Below are positions 56,527 to 64,000 of a stretch of DNA of 64,000 nt, piece after piece. How positions within the stretch are numbered: position 1 is the stretch's first letter; every line of letters starts with the position of its first letter. The position numbers were made by a program, and so were the translations under genes. This stretch comes from Mycobacterium sp. M26 (lineage in GTDB: Bacteria; Actinomycetota; Actinomycetes; Mycobacteriales; Mycobacteriaceae). Under the pieces are notes generated by a model. It was not told where the DNA came from, did not search any database, and was given only the letters and a program-made list of their open reading frames with translations. Location of the stretch: the NCBI RefSeq assembly GCF_001494595.1, contig NZ_LN929907.1:563468-627467 (forward strand). The letters are read 5' to 3'.

Positions 56527-57329
56527 CCCATGTGCTGCCGGACTTACTCGATGTCACACCCGAGACGTCGGCCGACGACCTGTTCACCGGGGCGGCCGCC
56601 GGACCGCCCGACAAACGCGCCTACGGCGGGCATCTGGCCGCGCAGGCCCTGGCCGCCGCCTGTCACACGCTCAACCCCGGACTGGCACCGACCAGCCTGC
56701 ACGTCCAGTTCCTGCGCGGCGCCGATGCCGGCGCCCCCGTCGACTACCAGGTGGAGCGGGTCTATGACGGCCGCACCTCGGCGTCTCGGCGGGTGCTGGC
56801 CCGCCAGGACGGCCGGCTACTGGTCACCGTGACCGCCTCGTTCTCGGCGACCGTCGACGGCCCCGAACATGCGCACCGCATCACCGCCGGGAACCCGGAG
56901 GCCCTGGCGGCCAACGGCCCGCTGGGCCCGGCGCCGTCGCTGCCGTTGGACGAGATCGACATCCGGTCCGAAGATGACTGGAGCACAGGGGAATTCGTGC
57001 GCCGGCTGTGGTGGCGGATCACCGTGCCGATGCCGGCGGATCCACTGGTCCACGCCTGCGCCGCGGTCTACGTCACCGATATCTACGGGATCGACCCGGT
57101 CCTGCAGGTCCACGGCCACTCGATGGTCGACCGCAGCCACCGCACCGCCACCACCGACTCCTCGGTGTGGTTTCACCGGCCGATCCGGGCCGACCGGTGG
57201 AATCTGCTGGAATCGCGGTCGCCGGCGGCGGCGCGCGGACGCGGCCTGATGACCGGCGGTCTCTACGACGCCGATGGCGTGCTGACCGCCACCCTGGCCC
57301 AAGAGGGACTGGCCCTGCCGCGCACCTGA
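56523..57329 (+). CDS. Acyl-CoA thioesterase (TesB-like, double hotdog)
   Basis: A 268-residue thioesterase with two hotdog domains. RAYGGHLAAQALAAACHTL at about 31-49 is the conserved N-terminal block, and SLHVQFLRGADAGAPVDYQV follows. The C-terminal domain has HSMVDRSHRTATTDSSVWFH, with the Asp/Thr/Gln-type catalytic surroundings, and a late LMTGGLYDADGVLTATLAQEG. It releases free acid and CoA, and is coupled to the CoA-transferase. Confidence 0.9.
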   Translation: MTHVLPDLLDVTPETSADDLFTGAAAGPPDKRAYGGHLAAQALAAACHTLNPGLAPTSLHVQFLRGADAGAPVDYQVERVYDGRTSASRRVLARQDGRLLVTVTASFSATVDGPEHAHRITAGNPEALAANGPLGPAPSLPLDEIDIRSEDDWSTGEFVRRLWWRITVPMPADPLVHACAAVYVTDIYGIDPVLQVHGHSMVDRSHRTATTDSSVWFHRPIRADRWNLLESRSPAAARGRGLMTGGLYDADGVLTATLAQEGLALPRT

Positions 57330-57339
57330 ACCGGCGCGG

Positions 57340-57345
57340 TACCGT
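57340..57345 (+). promoter_or_regulatory. Leaderless -10 element of the second LLM gene
   Basis: TACCGT ends 6 bases before ATG 57352, only 22 bases after the thioesterase stop, so this gene may have its own promoter. Confidence 0.4.
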
Positions 57346-57351
57346 CACCGG

Positions 57352-58260
57352 ATGAAGTACGGAATCTTCGGCGGCGCCGTCAACACCGGAACACTCGACG
57401 ATGTGGTGGCCGAGGCGGCCTCAGCCGAGCGCGACGGCTTCGACTCCTTCTGGGCGCCCCACATCTTCGGCCACGACGCCCTGACCGCGCTGGCCGTGGT
57501 GGGCATCAAGGTGCCCCGCATCGAACTCGGTACCTCGGTGGTGCCCACCTTCCCGCGCCATCCGCACGCCCTGGCCCAGCAGGCCCACACGGTGAACGCC
57601 GCGACCGGCAATCGCCTGACCCTGGGCATCGGCCTGAGCCACAAACTCGTCATCGAGGATCTGTTCGGGCTGAGCTACGACAAGCCGGTGCGCCACATGC
57701 GCGAGTACCTGAAGGTGCTGATGCCGCTGGCGCACAACGAACCGGCCAACCTCGACGGCGAGGTGTACCGCGTGCACGCCACCGTCAGCGCCAAGGGTTC
57801 CGACGGTTTCGGTGTGGTGGTCGCCGCGCTCGGCGAGCAGATGCTGCGCGTCACCGCGGCCCTGGCCGACGGCACCCTGACCTGGTGCACCGGCCCGGCC
57901 ACCCTGGCCGGGCACACCATCCCGACCATCAACCGGGCAGCCGAAGAGTTCGGCCGGCCGGCTCCGCGCGTCATCGCCGCACTGCCGGTCTGCGTCACCA
58001 AGGACATCGATTCAGCCACCGCGCGGGCCGCCGAGGAGTTCTCGGTATACGGCTCGCTGCCGAGCTATCGCGCGATGCTGGACCGGGAAGGTGTGGCGGG
58101 TCCGGCCGAGATCGCGATCATCGGCACCGCCTCGGAGGTGCAGGACCGGGTGGCGGCGCTGGCCGATATCGGGGTCACCGACTTCGCGGCGGTGGAAGTC
58201 GCAGCGACCCCTGATGAGGCCGCCGACACCCGCGCCGCACTCAAAGGCCTTCTGCCCTAA
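57352..58260 (+). CDS. F420-dependent LLM-class oxidoreductase (TIGR03564-like)
   Basis: A 302-residue LLM oxidoreductase with the TIM-barrel start KYGIFGGAVNTGTLDDVVAE, then GTSVVPTFPRHPHALAQQA near 63 and GNRLTLGIGLSHKLVIED near 85. The first block and WAPHIFGHDALTAL resemble F420-binding mycobacterial members. It would reduce or oxidise a C=C or alcohol in the acyl-CoA cluster. The end overlaps the converging TetR gene by 4 bases. Confidence 0.87.
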   Translation: MKYGIFGGAVNTGTLDDVVAEAASAERDGFDSFWAPHIFGHDALTALAVVGIKVPRIELGTSVVPTFPRHPHALAQQAHTVNAATGNRLTLGIGLSHKLVIEDLFGLSYDKPVRHMREYLKVLMPLAHNEPANLDGEVYRVHATVSAKGSDGFGVVVAALGEQMLRVTAALADGTLTWCTGPATLAGHTIPTINRAAEEFGRPAPRVIAALPVCVTKDIDSATARAAEEFSVYGSLPSYRAMLDREGVAGPAEIAIIGTASEVQDRVAALADIGVTDFAAVEVAATPDEAADTRAALKGLLP

Positions 58261-58904
58261 CCGCGAACGGCACGCGCGCGGCGGGCGCGGCGCGCCTGAC
58301 GCTCCCCGGCCAGCTCCCTGGTCTCGGCTGACGGCGCACCGGCCAGCATCGCGGCCACCGTGTCGATCAGATGGCTGGTGAACAGCCGGTCATCGGTGTG
58401 CGGTGCGGACGCGGCGCGCCTGCCCAGTTCGACGGCGGTGTAGATCAGTGCGGCCAGCCGGGTGTGCAGCGCCACTGCCACCGGATCGAGTAGCGGCTCC
58501 ACCGCATCGCGCCAGCGCTGCATGCTGCTGCCCGGACCACCCGTGAAATCGAACGCCGGCACCGGCCGGTTCAACAGGTCGGCGTGGATGCGCAGGAACG
58601 CCGGGCCGCCGTCGGGGTCGTCGAGTTTGGCCGCCAGCGGCCGCACCAGCGCGGCGGCCATCGACCGCATCGAGGCATCCGCGGTGTCGAGCAGCGCATT
58701 GCGGCGAGCGTCGACCTCCGGCAGATGCTTGGCGGCGATGGCCGCCAGCACCCCGGCCCGATCGGTGAAGTGGTACTGCACGGCCATCACATTGCGGGTG
58801 CCGGCCGCCCTGGCGATCTCACGCAGGCTGACCGCATCCACCCCCCGCTCGGCGAACAGCGTCTCGGCCGCCGCCACAAGATTGGGACGGGTGTCGAGCG
58901 CCAT
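58257..58904 (-). CDS. TetR-family transcriptional regulator
   Basis: A 215-residue TetR protein with the N-terminal HTH AAETLFAERGVDAVSLREIA followed by RAAGTRNVMAVQYHF. The NVMAVQYHF variant of the recognition helix is typical of regulators of acyl-CoA dehydrogenase clusters. A basic tail (RQARRARRARAVRG) ends the protein. Its ATG abuts the stop of the acyl-CoA dehydrogenase gene with no spacing, so the regulator follows that gene in one operon. Confidence 0.88.
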   Translation of the reverse strand: MALDTRPNLVAAAETLFAERGVDAVSLREIARAAGTRNVMAVQYHFTDRAGVLAAIAAKHLPEVDARRNALLDTADASMRSMAAALVRPLAAKLDDPDGGPAFLRIHADLLNRPVPAFDFTGGPGSSMQRWRDAVEPLLDPVAVALHTRLAALIYTAVELGRRAASAPHTDDRLFTSHLIDTVAAMLAGAPSAETRELAGERQARRARRARAVRG

Positions 58905-60200
58905 CTAGAGTTCGGCGACTTCGTGCTCGATCAGGGCGGCCAGCTTGGCCTGCGCCGCCGCCCGCCGGGTCGGGATGTGCTGGGACGGGAACAGCGAGTG
59001 CACCGGTTCGTACTCCTTGAGGGTGCGCCGTGCCACCGTCAGCTTGTGCACCTCGGTGGGGCCGTCGGCGATGGCGAGCGACTGGGCAGCCACCATCATC
59101 TTGACGAACGGCATCTCGTCGGACACCCCGAGCGCACCGTGCAGATGCATGGCCCGCTGCACCACGTCGTGAAGCACTTGCGGCATCGTGACTTTCACCG
59201 CCGCGATGTCGCGGCGCACCTTCTGGTAGTCGTGGTACTTGTCGATCTTCCACGCGGTGCGCAGCACCAGCAGCCGGAACTGCTCGATCTGAATCCAGCT
59301 GTCGGCGATCTTCTCCTGGGTCATCTGGTAGTCGCCGAGCGGGCCGCTGCGGGTCTGCCGCGATACCGCCCGCTCGCACATCATGTCGAAAGCGCGGCGC
59401 GCCAACGCAATCGTGCGCATCGCGTGATGAACGCGGCCCCCGCCGAGACGGGTCTGAGCGATCGCGAAGGCCTGGCCCTCACCGCCGAGCACGTGGTCGG
59501 CGGGCACCCGCACGTCGTTGTAGCGGATGTAGCCGTGGCCGGCCCGCTCGTCGGACTCCCCACCCACACCGACGTGCCGGATCACCTCGATGCCCGGGGT
59601 CTCGGCGGGCACGATGAACAGCGACATCTTCTGGTGCGTGCGGGCCTCCGGGTTGGTCACCGCCATCACGATGAAGAAATCCGCATTGCGGGCATTGGAG
59701 GAGAACCACTTCTCGCCGTTGATCACCCAGGAGTCCCCGTCACGCTGCGCGCGGGTGGTGAACAGGCCGGGGTCAGAGCCGCCCTGTGGTTCGGTCATCG
59801 AATAGCACGACGAGATCTCACCGTCGAGCAACGGCTGCAGGTAGCGCTGCTTCTGCGCCTCGGTGCCGAACAGGGCCAGGATCTCGGCGTTGCCGGAGTC
59901 CGGCGCCTGGGAGCCGAAAACCGATGGGGCCCAACGGGAGCGGCCGACGATCTCGTTCAGCAAGGCCAGTTTGACCTGGCCGTAGCCCTGCCCGCCCAGG
60001 TCGGGGCTCAGGTGCGCAGCCCACAAGCCCTGCTCCTTGACCTGCTGCTGCAGCGGCCGCAGCACCTCGAGCACCTGCGGGTTCTTCTTCTCGTACGGGT
60101 CCAGTGGGGCGAAGTCCAACGGCTCGAGTTCGTTGCGCATGAACTCCTCGACCCAGTCGAGCTTGTTCTGGTACTCCGGGTCGGTCTCGAAATCCCACAT
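58905..60200 (-). CDS. Acyl-CoA dehydrogenase
   Basis: FAD-dependent acyl-CoA dehydrogenase of 431 residues. The FAD-contacting CYSMTEPQGGSDPGLFTT and WVINGEKWFSSNARNADF are at about 131-175. The signature LHGALGVSDEMPFVKMM is near 362, and IADGPTEVHKLTVARRTLKE is near 387. It resembles the FadE-type dehydrogenases encoded in mycobacterial lipid-degradation gene sets. It is the first gene of a two-gene unit with TetR. Confidence 0.93.
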   Translation of the reverse strand: MWDFETDPEYQNKLDWVEEFMRNELEPLDFAPLDPYEKKNPQVLEVLRPLQQQVKEQGLWAAHLSPDLGGQGYGQVKLALLNEIVGRSRWAPSVFGSQAPDSGNAEILALFGTEAQKQRYLQPLLDGEISSCYSMTEPQGGSDPGLFTTRAQRDGDSWVINGEKWFSSNARNADFFIVMAVTNPEARTHQKMSLFIVPAETPGIEVIRHVGVGGESDERAGHGYIRYNDVRVPADHVLGGEGQAFAIAQTRLGGGRVHHAMRTIALARRAFDMMCERAVSRQTRSGPLGDYQMTQEKIADSWIQIEQFRLLVLRTAWKIDKYHDYQKVRRDIAAVKVTMPQVLHDVVQRAMHLHGALGVSDEMPFVKMMVAAQSLAIADGPTEVHKLTVARRTLKEYEPVHSLFPSQHIPTRRAAAQAKLAALIEHEVAEL

Positions 60201-60281
60201 CAGGTCATCCTCTGCTTCGCTGCGTTAAGGCGGCGCGAGCATAACTTGATGCAACTGCATTAATCAACGCTCAATCAGTTG

Positions 60282-61316
60282 TCACGGAACGATGACCGCC
60301 CGTCCGGTGATCCGGCTCTCGTGCAGATCGTGGTAGGCGGTCACGGCGTCGTCCAGCGAATAGGTGGTGGACTCGACGCCGACGTCACCGCGTGCGGCCA
60401 CCGCCAGCAGTTCGACGAGTTCGGGCCGGGTTCCCCAGTAGGTGGCGGTGATGCTCACCTCGTAGGGCTGGGAGAAGTACGACACCGGAATCTCGCCGCC
60501 GCCGATCCCGACGATTGTCACGTCGGCCATGGTCCGTGCCGCACTACGGGCCAGGTTCATCGTCGGGGTCACGCCGACGAAGTCGATCAGCACATCGGCG
60601 CCCCGGCCGCCGGTGAGATCCCGAATCGCTGCTGCGGCAGTCTCATCCGACACCAGCGTGTGGTGGGCGCCGACCTTGGCGGCCAACTCGAGAGCTTCCG
60701 GTTTGACGTCGACGGCGATCACCTGCGCTGCGGTGGTCGCCCGCGCGATCTGTACCGCAACATGTCCCAGCCCGCCCACACCGATCAGCACCACCGTGGC
60801 GTCCGGGGTGAGCTTGGACCAGGACCGCCGGATGGCGTGATAGGAGGTCAGGCCCGCGTCGGTCAACGGCGCTGCGGTGACCGGGTCCAAGCCGTCGGGC
60901 AGCGGAACGCAGAACCGTTCGTGGGGCACCAGCAGGAAGTCGGCCATCCCGCCGTCCAGGCCAAGGCCGCCGCCGCCCGCGGCCGCGGCGCGCTCGCAGT
61001 AGTTCTCGACACCGACGGCGCAGTGCGCGCAGGTGCCGCACCCCCACGGCCCGTAGACGGCGACGGCATCACCGACGGCAACCCCGCTCACCCCCGCGCC
61101 GATCGCATGCACCCATCCGGCGTTCTCATGCCCCAGGGTGAACGGCAGCTGCCACGGCACCAGGCCGGCGTCGAACTCGTAGAGGATGTGCAGGTCGGAG
61201 TGGCAGGCCCCGGCCGCACCGACTTTGACCACGACCTCGCCCGGCCCGGGCTGCGGGTCGGCGACCTCGACCAGTTGCGGATCCTGCTGAAACCCCACCA
61301 TCCGTAGCGCGCGCAT
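60282..61316 (-). CDS. Zinc-dependent alcohol dehydrogenase
   Basis: Medium-chain dehydrogenase/reductase of 344 residues. The catalytic-zinc Cys is in ACHSDLH (about 38-44), with His and Glu in TLGHENAG (about 61-68). The structural-zinc Cys cluster is CGTCAHCAVGVENYC (about 91-105). The NAD(P) motif is IGVGGLGHVAVQIA (about 175-188). It probably oxidises an alcohol made by neighbouring acyl-CoA genes. ATG 61316 starts MRALRMVGFQQ. An 81-base gap with little structure separates it from the dehydrogenase. Confidence 0.92.
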   Translation of the reverse strand: MRALRMVGFQQDPQLVEVADPQPGPGEVVVKVGAAGACHSDLHILYEFDAGLVPWQLPFTLGHENAGWVHAIGAGVSGVAVGDAVAVYGPWGCGTCAHCAVGVENYCERAAAAGGGGLGLDGGMADFLLVPHERFCVPLPDGLDPVTAAPLTDAGLTSYHAIRRSWSKLTPDATVVLIGVGGLGHVAVQIARATTAAQVIAVDVKPEALELAAKVGAHHTLVSDETAAAAIRDLTGGRGADVLIDFVGVTPTMNLARSAARTMADVTIVGIGGGEIPVSYFSQPYEVSITATYWGTRPELVELLAVAARGDVGVESTTYSLDDAVTAYHDLHESRITGRAVIVP

Positions 61317-61373
61317 CCATCGATTACACCGGGTCTGCCCGGCGGCAGCGGCCGAATGCGGCATGCTGCGACT

Positions 61374-62231
61374 GTGCTGTTGCTCAGCCGGCTCGCCGGC
61401 CAGGACGTGGTCACCGGGGACGGCCGCATCGTCGGCCGGCTCGCCGACCTGACGGCCGATCTGGTCGAGGAGACCGGCCCGCATCTCGTCGACCGGCTGG
61501 TGATCAGATCCGGCCGTACGACACAGCTCGTCGTGCCGTGGGATCAGGTGGCCAGCCTCGGCCATCACCAGCTGGTGCTGGCCCTCGATGCCGCCGGCGC
61601 CGCGCGCTACGCCGTCGAGGACCTGTCCGCTGCGCTCGGCGAGCGGGAGATCCTGCTGGTGCGCGACGTCCTCGACACCCAGGTCGTCGACGTGGTGGGT
61701 CAGCGCCTGGCCCGGGTGGCCGATGTGGTGCTGACCCGTACCACCGACGGTCACCTCGAATTGGTCGGTGTCGAAGTGGGTTTCGGCGCGGTGATGCAGC
61801 GGCTGCGCTTCCCGACGTTCGACCGGCACCGCGAAGACATCATCGCCTGGTCGGATCTGCACCTGGCCTCCGAGCGCGGTCACACCGTGCAACTCGCCAC
61901 CCCCCGCTCGGCGGTGCACCGCCTGGATCCCCGCGCGCTGGCGAACCTGGTCAGCAGGCTGGACACCGAGTCGGCTGCCGAGATTCTCACCACGAAGGGG
62001 CCGGGTGTGGCCGCCGATGTGGTGCGTGCCGCGCACCCCGCGGTCGGTGAGCGGGTGCTGCGCGCCATGCCCGACCCGGCGGCGGCCCGGATCGTGGCGG
62101 CCATGCCCGCCGAGCACGCCGGCCGATGGCGGGAACTGCTGGCCCGTGCACCCGCGTTGCGCGGGCGTCCCTTCCTGCGGTTTCGGGTGTGGCCGCGGCG
62201 TCGTCACCATGTCGGGGGGCCGACCGCGTGA
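61374..62231 (+). CDS. PRC-barrel/MgtE N-terminal-like cytosolic protein
   Basis: A 285-residue soluble protein with two PRC-barrel-like units (DGRIVGRLADLTADLVEETG, and GQRLARVADVVLTRTTDGHLE) and a C-terminal MgtE intracellular-domain-like helical bundle (LDPRALANLVSRLDTESAAE, AARIVAAMPAEHAGRWRELL, about 175-255). MgtE N domains sense Mg2+. It is coupled to the Nramp-related transporter by GTGA, so it may gate or assemble with that transporter. GTG 61374 is chosen by the LLLSRLAGQDV start. Confidence 0.82.
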   Translation: MLLLSRLAGQDVVTGDGRIVGRLADLTADLVEETGPHLVDRLVIRSGRTTQLVVPWDQVASLGHHQLVLALDAAGAARYAVEDLSAALGEREILLVRDVLDTQVVDVVGQRLARVADVVLTRTTDGHLELVGVEVGFGAVMQRLRFPTFDRHREDIIAWSDLHLASERGHTVQLATPRSAVHRLDPRALANLVSRLDTESAAEILTTKGPGVAADVVRAAHPAVGERVLRAMPDPAAARIVAAMPAEHAGRWRELLARAPALRGRPFLRFRVWPRRRHHVGGPTA

Positions 62232-63466
62232 GCGCACCGGGGGGGAACCGCACCCGGCTGGCCGCGCTGCTCGCCGTTGTCGGGCCGGGTCTGCTGGCCG
62301 GGTTGTCCGACGACGACCCGGCCGGTATCACCACCTACTCGGTTCTCGGCGCCGACCACGGCTACCAATTGCTGTGGGTGCTGCTGCTGTCCACCGTGGC
62401 CCTCGTGGTCTTCCACACCCTGGCCGCGCGCATGGGTGTGGTCACCGGGCAGGGCCTGATCGGGTTGGTGCGCCAGCGCTACGGCGTCGCGATCGGCGGG
62501 GCCGTGCTCGCCGCGCTGGTGATCGCCAACATCGGCACCACCTGCGCTGAATTCGCCGGCATCGCAGCAGGTTTCGAGCTGTTCGGTATCAGCCGCTACG
62601 TCAGCGTTCCGGCTGCGGGGGTGATCGTCTCGCTGCTCGTGCTGCGGGGCAGCTTCCACCGGGTCGAGCGGTTCCTGCTGCTGCTGTCCACGGTGTTCCT
62701 GGCGTATGTCGCCTCCGGATTCCTGGCCAAGCCGGACTGGGGTGCGGCCCTGCACGGCACTCTGGTGCCCACCATGCCGATGACCGGTCAGGCCATCGCC
62801 ATCGTCACCGCCACGCTGGGCACCACGCTGGCACCGTGGGGCCTGTCGTTCATGCAGTCCTACGCCGTCGACAAGAAGTTGCGAACCGAGGACCTGCCCG
62901 CCGAGCGCATCGACGTGGTGACCGGCGCGGTGCTCACCGGAGTCATCGGCTTCTTCGTGGTGGTGGCGTGTGCGGCCACCCTGCACCGCGACGGCCGCAG
63001 CATCACCGACGCCGCTGACGCCGCGATCGCCCTGCAACCGCTGGCCGGAGAGGCCGCCTCGACACTGTTCGCCATCGGTCTGATCGGTGCGGCGTTCCTG
63101 GCGGCCTCGATCCTGCCGCTGTCCACGGCGTACTCGGTGTGCGAGTACGCCGGTCTCGAAGCCGCCATCGACGACCCGTACCGCGACGCCCGCACCTTCT
63201 ACATGACCTACGGCATCGTGACCTTCATCGGCGCGGCGATCGTGCTGGCACCGAACGTCCCGCTGATCGCCATCCTGGTCGGCACCCAGGTGCTCAACGC
63301 GGTGTTGCTGATACCGCTGCTCATCGCGATGATCGGGCTCGGCCGGGACCACTCCCTGATGGGCCGCTTCGCAATGGGTCGTGCCGCGACCATCGGTTAT
63401 GGCCTCACGACCGCGGTGGTGGTGCTGTGTGTGGTTGCGTTGGGCATCACCACGCTGGTCGCATGA
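62228..63466 (+). CDS. Nramp-related divalent-metal (probably Mg2+) transporter
   Basis: A 412-residue membrane protein with about 11 helices of the Nramp fold. The helix-1 metal motif that is DPGN in manganese/iron Nramps reads DDDPAGITTYS here, and the helix-6 motif is TLAPWGLSFMQS rather than the usual one with Met. Such changes mark Nramp-related Mg2+ transporters (NRMT) described in other bacteria (established for the group). The preceding MgtE_N-like gene supports magnesium. The substrate is inferred. The GTG overlaps the stop of that gene. Confidence 0.85.
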   Translation: MSAPGGNRTRLAALLAVVGPGLLAGLSDDDPAGITTYSVLGADHGYQLLWVLLLSTVALVVFHTLAARMGVVTGQGLIGLVRQRYGVAIGGAVLAALVIANIGTTCAEFAGIAAGFELFGISRYVSVPAAGVIVSLLVLRGSFHRVERFLLLLSTVFLAYVASGFLAKPDWGAALHGTLVPTMPMTGQAIAIVTATLGTTLAPWGLSFMQSYAVDKKLRTEDLPAERIDVVTGAVLTGVIGFFVVVACAATLHRDGRSITDAADAAIALQPLAGEAASTLFAIGLIGAAFLAASILPLSTAYSVCEYAGLEAAIDDPYRDARTFYMTYGIVTFIGAAIVLAPNVPLIAILVGTQVLNAVLLIPLLIAMIGLGRDHSLMGRFAMGRAATIGYGLTTAVVVLCVVALGITTLVA

Positions 63467-63564
63467 TCGACGCCGAGAAGTAACCAGCAAACCCCACTGC
63501 GGGCCGTCCTGTGCAGATAGTGTGAGCTCGCTGTGAACGACGAGGACGAACAAGGGTTGGGGTC

Positions 63565-64000
63565 TTGGCCGGAAAACATGGTGCTCGGGTAGGCGCGGCC
63601 GCCTTCGCGCTGGGACTGTCCCTGGCGGGGCCGCAAGCGCTCGGCGTCGCCTCGGCCGACGACGACACATCGTCGGCGTCCACCGGGGCGAGCAGCGACA
63701 CCGGGTCGACGGCCCGCGGTTCGGCCGGCCGGCACGCCCCCCGCGGCAGCACATCCGCCCATACCAGCAGTGCGGCCGGCAGCCCACGGGCCGCCGCGGT
63801 GACGCGGCCCAAGGCCGCCGCCCCGGCCCGGCGGATCCCCCTGTTCAGCGCTGCCGCCGACGAACCCGCCGAAACAGCGACGGCCGCAACACAATCCGCG
63901 GTCACCCGGGCTCCGGCGGCCCGGTCTGCACGTCCGGCGGAGCAGGCCGGCGTGCCCGTACCCGACCAGATGATCGCGCTCAAGACCGAGTTCGCCCGCC
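63565..64000 (+). CDS. Exported Ala/Ser/Thr-rich protein (3' truncated by window)
   Basis: The first 145 residues of a longer protein. A TTG start opens a signal peptide (basic AGKHGARVG, hydrophobic AAAFALGLSLAGPQALGVA, then SADDD), followed by a low-complexity Ala/Ser/Thr/Arg region. The visible part ends PDQMIALKTEFAR, where an ordered domain may begin. The frame continues to the last base. The long signal and the Ala-rich tail are common in mycobacterial exported enzymes such as lipases. The exact start is uncertain. Confidence 0.6.
   Translation, partial: MAGKHGARVGAAAFALGLSLAGPQALGVASADDDTSSASTGASSDTGSTARGSAGRHAPRGSTSAHTSSAAGSPRAAAVTRPKAAAPARRIPLFSAAADEPAETATAATQSAVTRAPAARSARPAEQAGVPVPDQMIALKTEFAR

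Overview
This 64 kb, GC-rich window is mycobacterial chromosome, most likely from a rapid-growing, non-tuberculous species (Mycolicibacterium-like). The assignment rests on type VII secretion genes at the left edge, EthA/EthR, EspR, the lysine-rich membrane-anchored Hns, and a gene order that follows the Mycobacterium tuberculosis Rv3884c to Rv3813c series in inverted orientation. M. tuberculosis names are recalled family matches, not database results. I see no IS element, prophage, CRISPR array, rRNA or tRNA.

Layout. 1-6.3 kb: end of an ESX-2-type secretion locus (mycP2 partial, eccE2, eccA2), followed on the other strand by a MinD-like ATPase and an overlapping soluble Ser/Thr kinase. 6.8-13.3 kb: glutamate synthase gltB-gltD, a 46-residue ORF and an intrinsic terminator. 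13.3-21.4 kb: LLM oxidoreductase, DinB-like protein, an ArsR-SulP operon with a clear palindromic operator, a PHP phosphoesterase, a DinB polymerase and a class A PBP with a PASTA domain. 21.5-26.6 kb: ethR/ethA with operator, rraA, hns, a CopC-YcnI copper pair and an Rv3850-like gene. 26.8-31.8 kb: a Pro/Trp-rich exported protein, an ImmA/IrrE peptidase with an MAB_1171c-like membrane protein, espR, and a GDT1-type cation exporter preceded by a convincing yybP-ykoY manganese riboswitch.

31.8-32.6 kb is gene-poor, with possible mini-proteins, a perfect palindrome and a cluster of DnaA-box-like sites. 32.6-39.2 kb: DUF4328 protein with a perfect 72-bp tandem duplication, glpQ1, an LCP transferase with a displaced N-terminus, a CPBP protease homologue, an IdeR-box-controlled DUF2470 protein, pheA, a phosphoglycerate mutase-like protein and a Cys-rich mini-protein. 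39.4-43.3 kb: an accessory module of lipoprotein, sedolisin protease, double zinc-ribbon membrane protein and single-pass protein. 43.3-51.6 kb: Rv3836/Rv3835-like genes, serS, DUF5718, a PH-like protein, an MBL-Rieske fusion, tandem PlsC acyltransferases and a HAD phosphatase.

51.6-54.9 kb: a MarR-regulated ABC exporter, a phosphoesterase and small proteins. 55.3-61.3 kb: acyl-CoA metabolism genes (CoA-transferase, thioesterase, F420 oxidoreductase, TetR, acyl-CoA dehydrogenase, zinc alcohol dehydrogenase). 61.4-63.5 kb: a PRC-barrel/MgtE_N-like protein coupled to an Nramp-related transporter. The window ends inside a gene for an exported Ala-rich protein.

Common themes are 4-nt stop/start overlaps (ATGA, GTGA), leaderless promoters (TANNNT 6-7 nt before a GTG/ATG), and two places where a single missing base would restore a longer N-terminus. 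The best candidates for new biology are the MinD-kinase pair beside ESX-2, the ImmA-membrane protein pair beside espR, the manganese riboswitch, the DnaA-box cluster and the sedolisin module.
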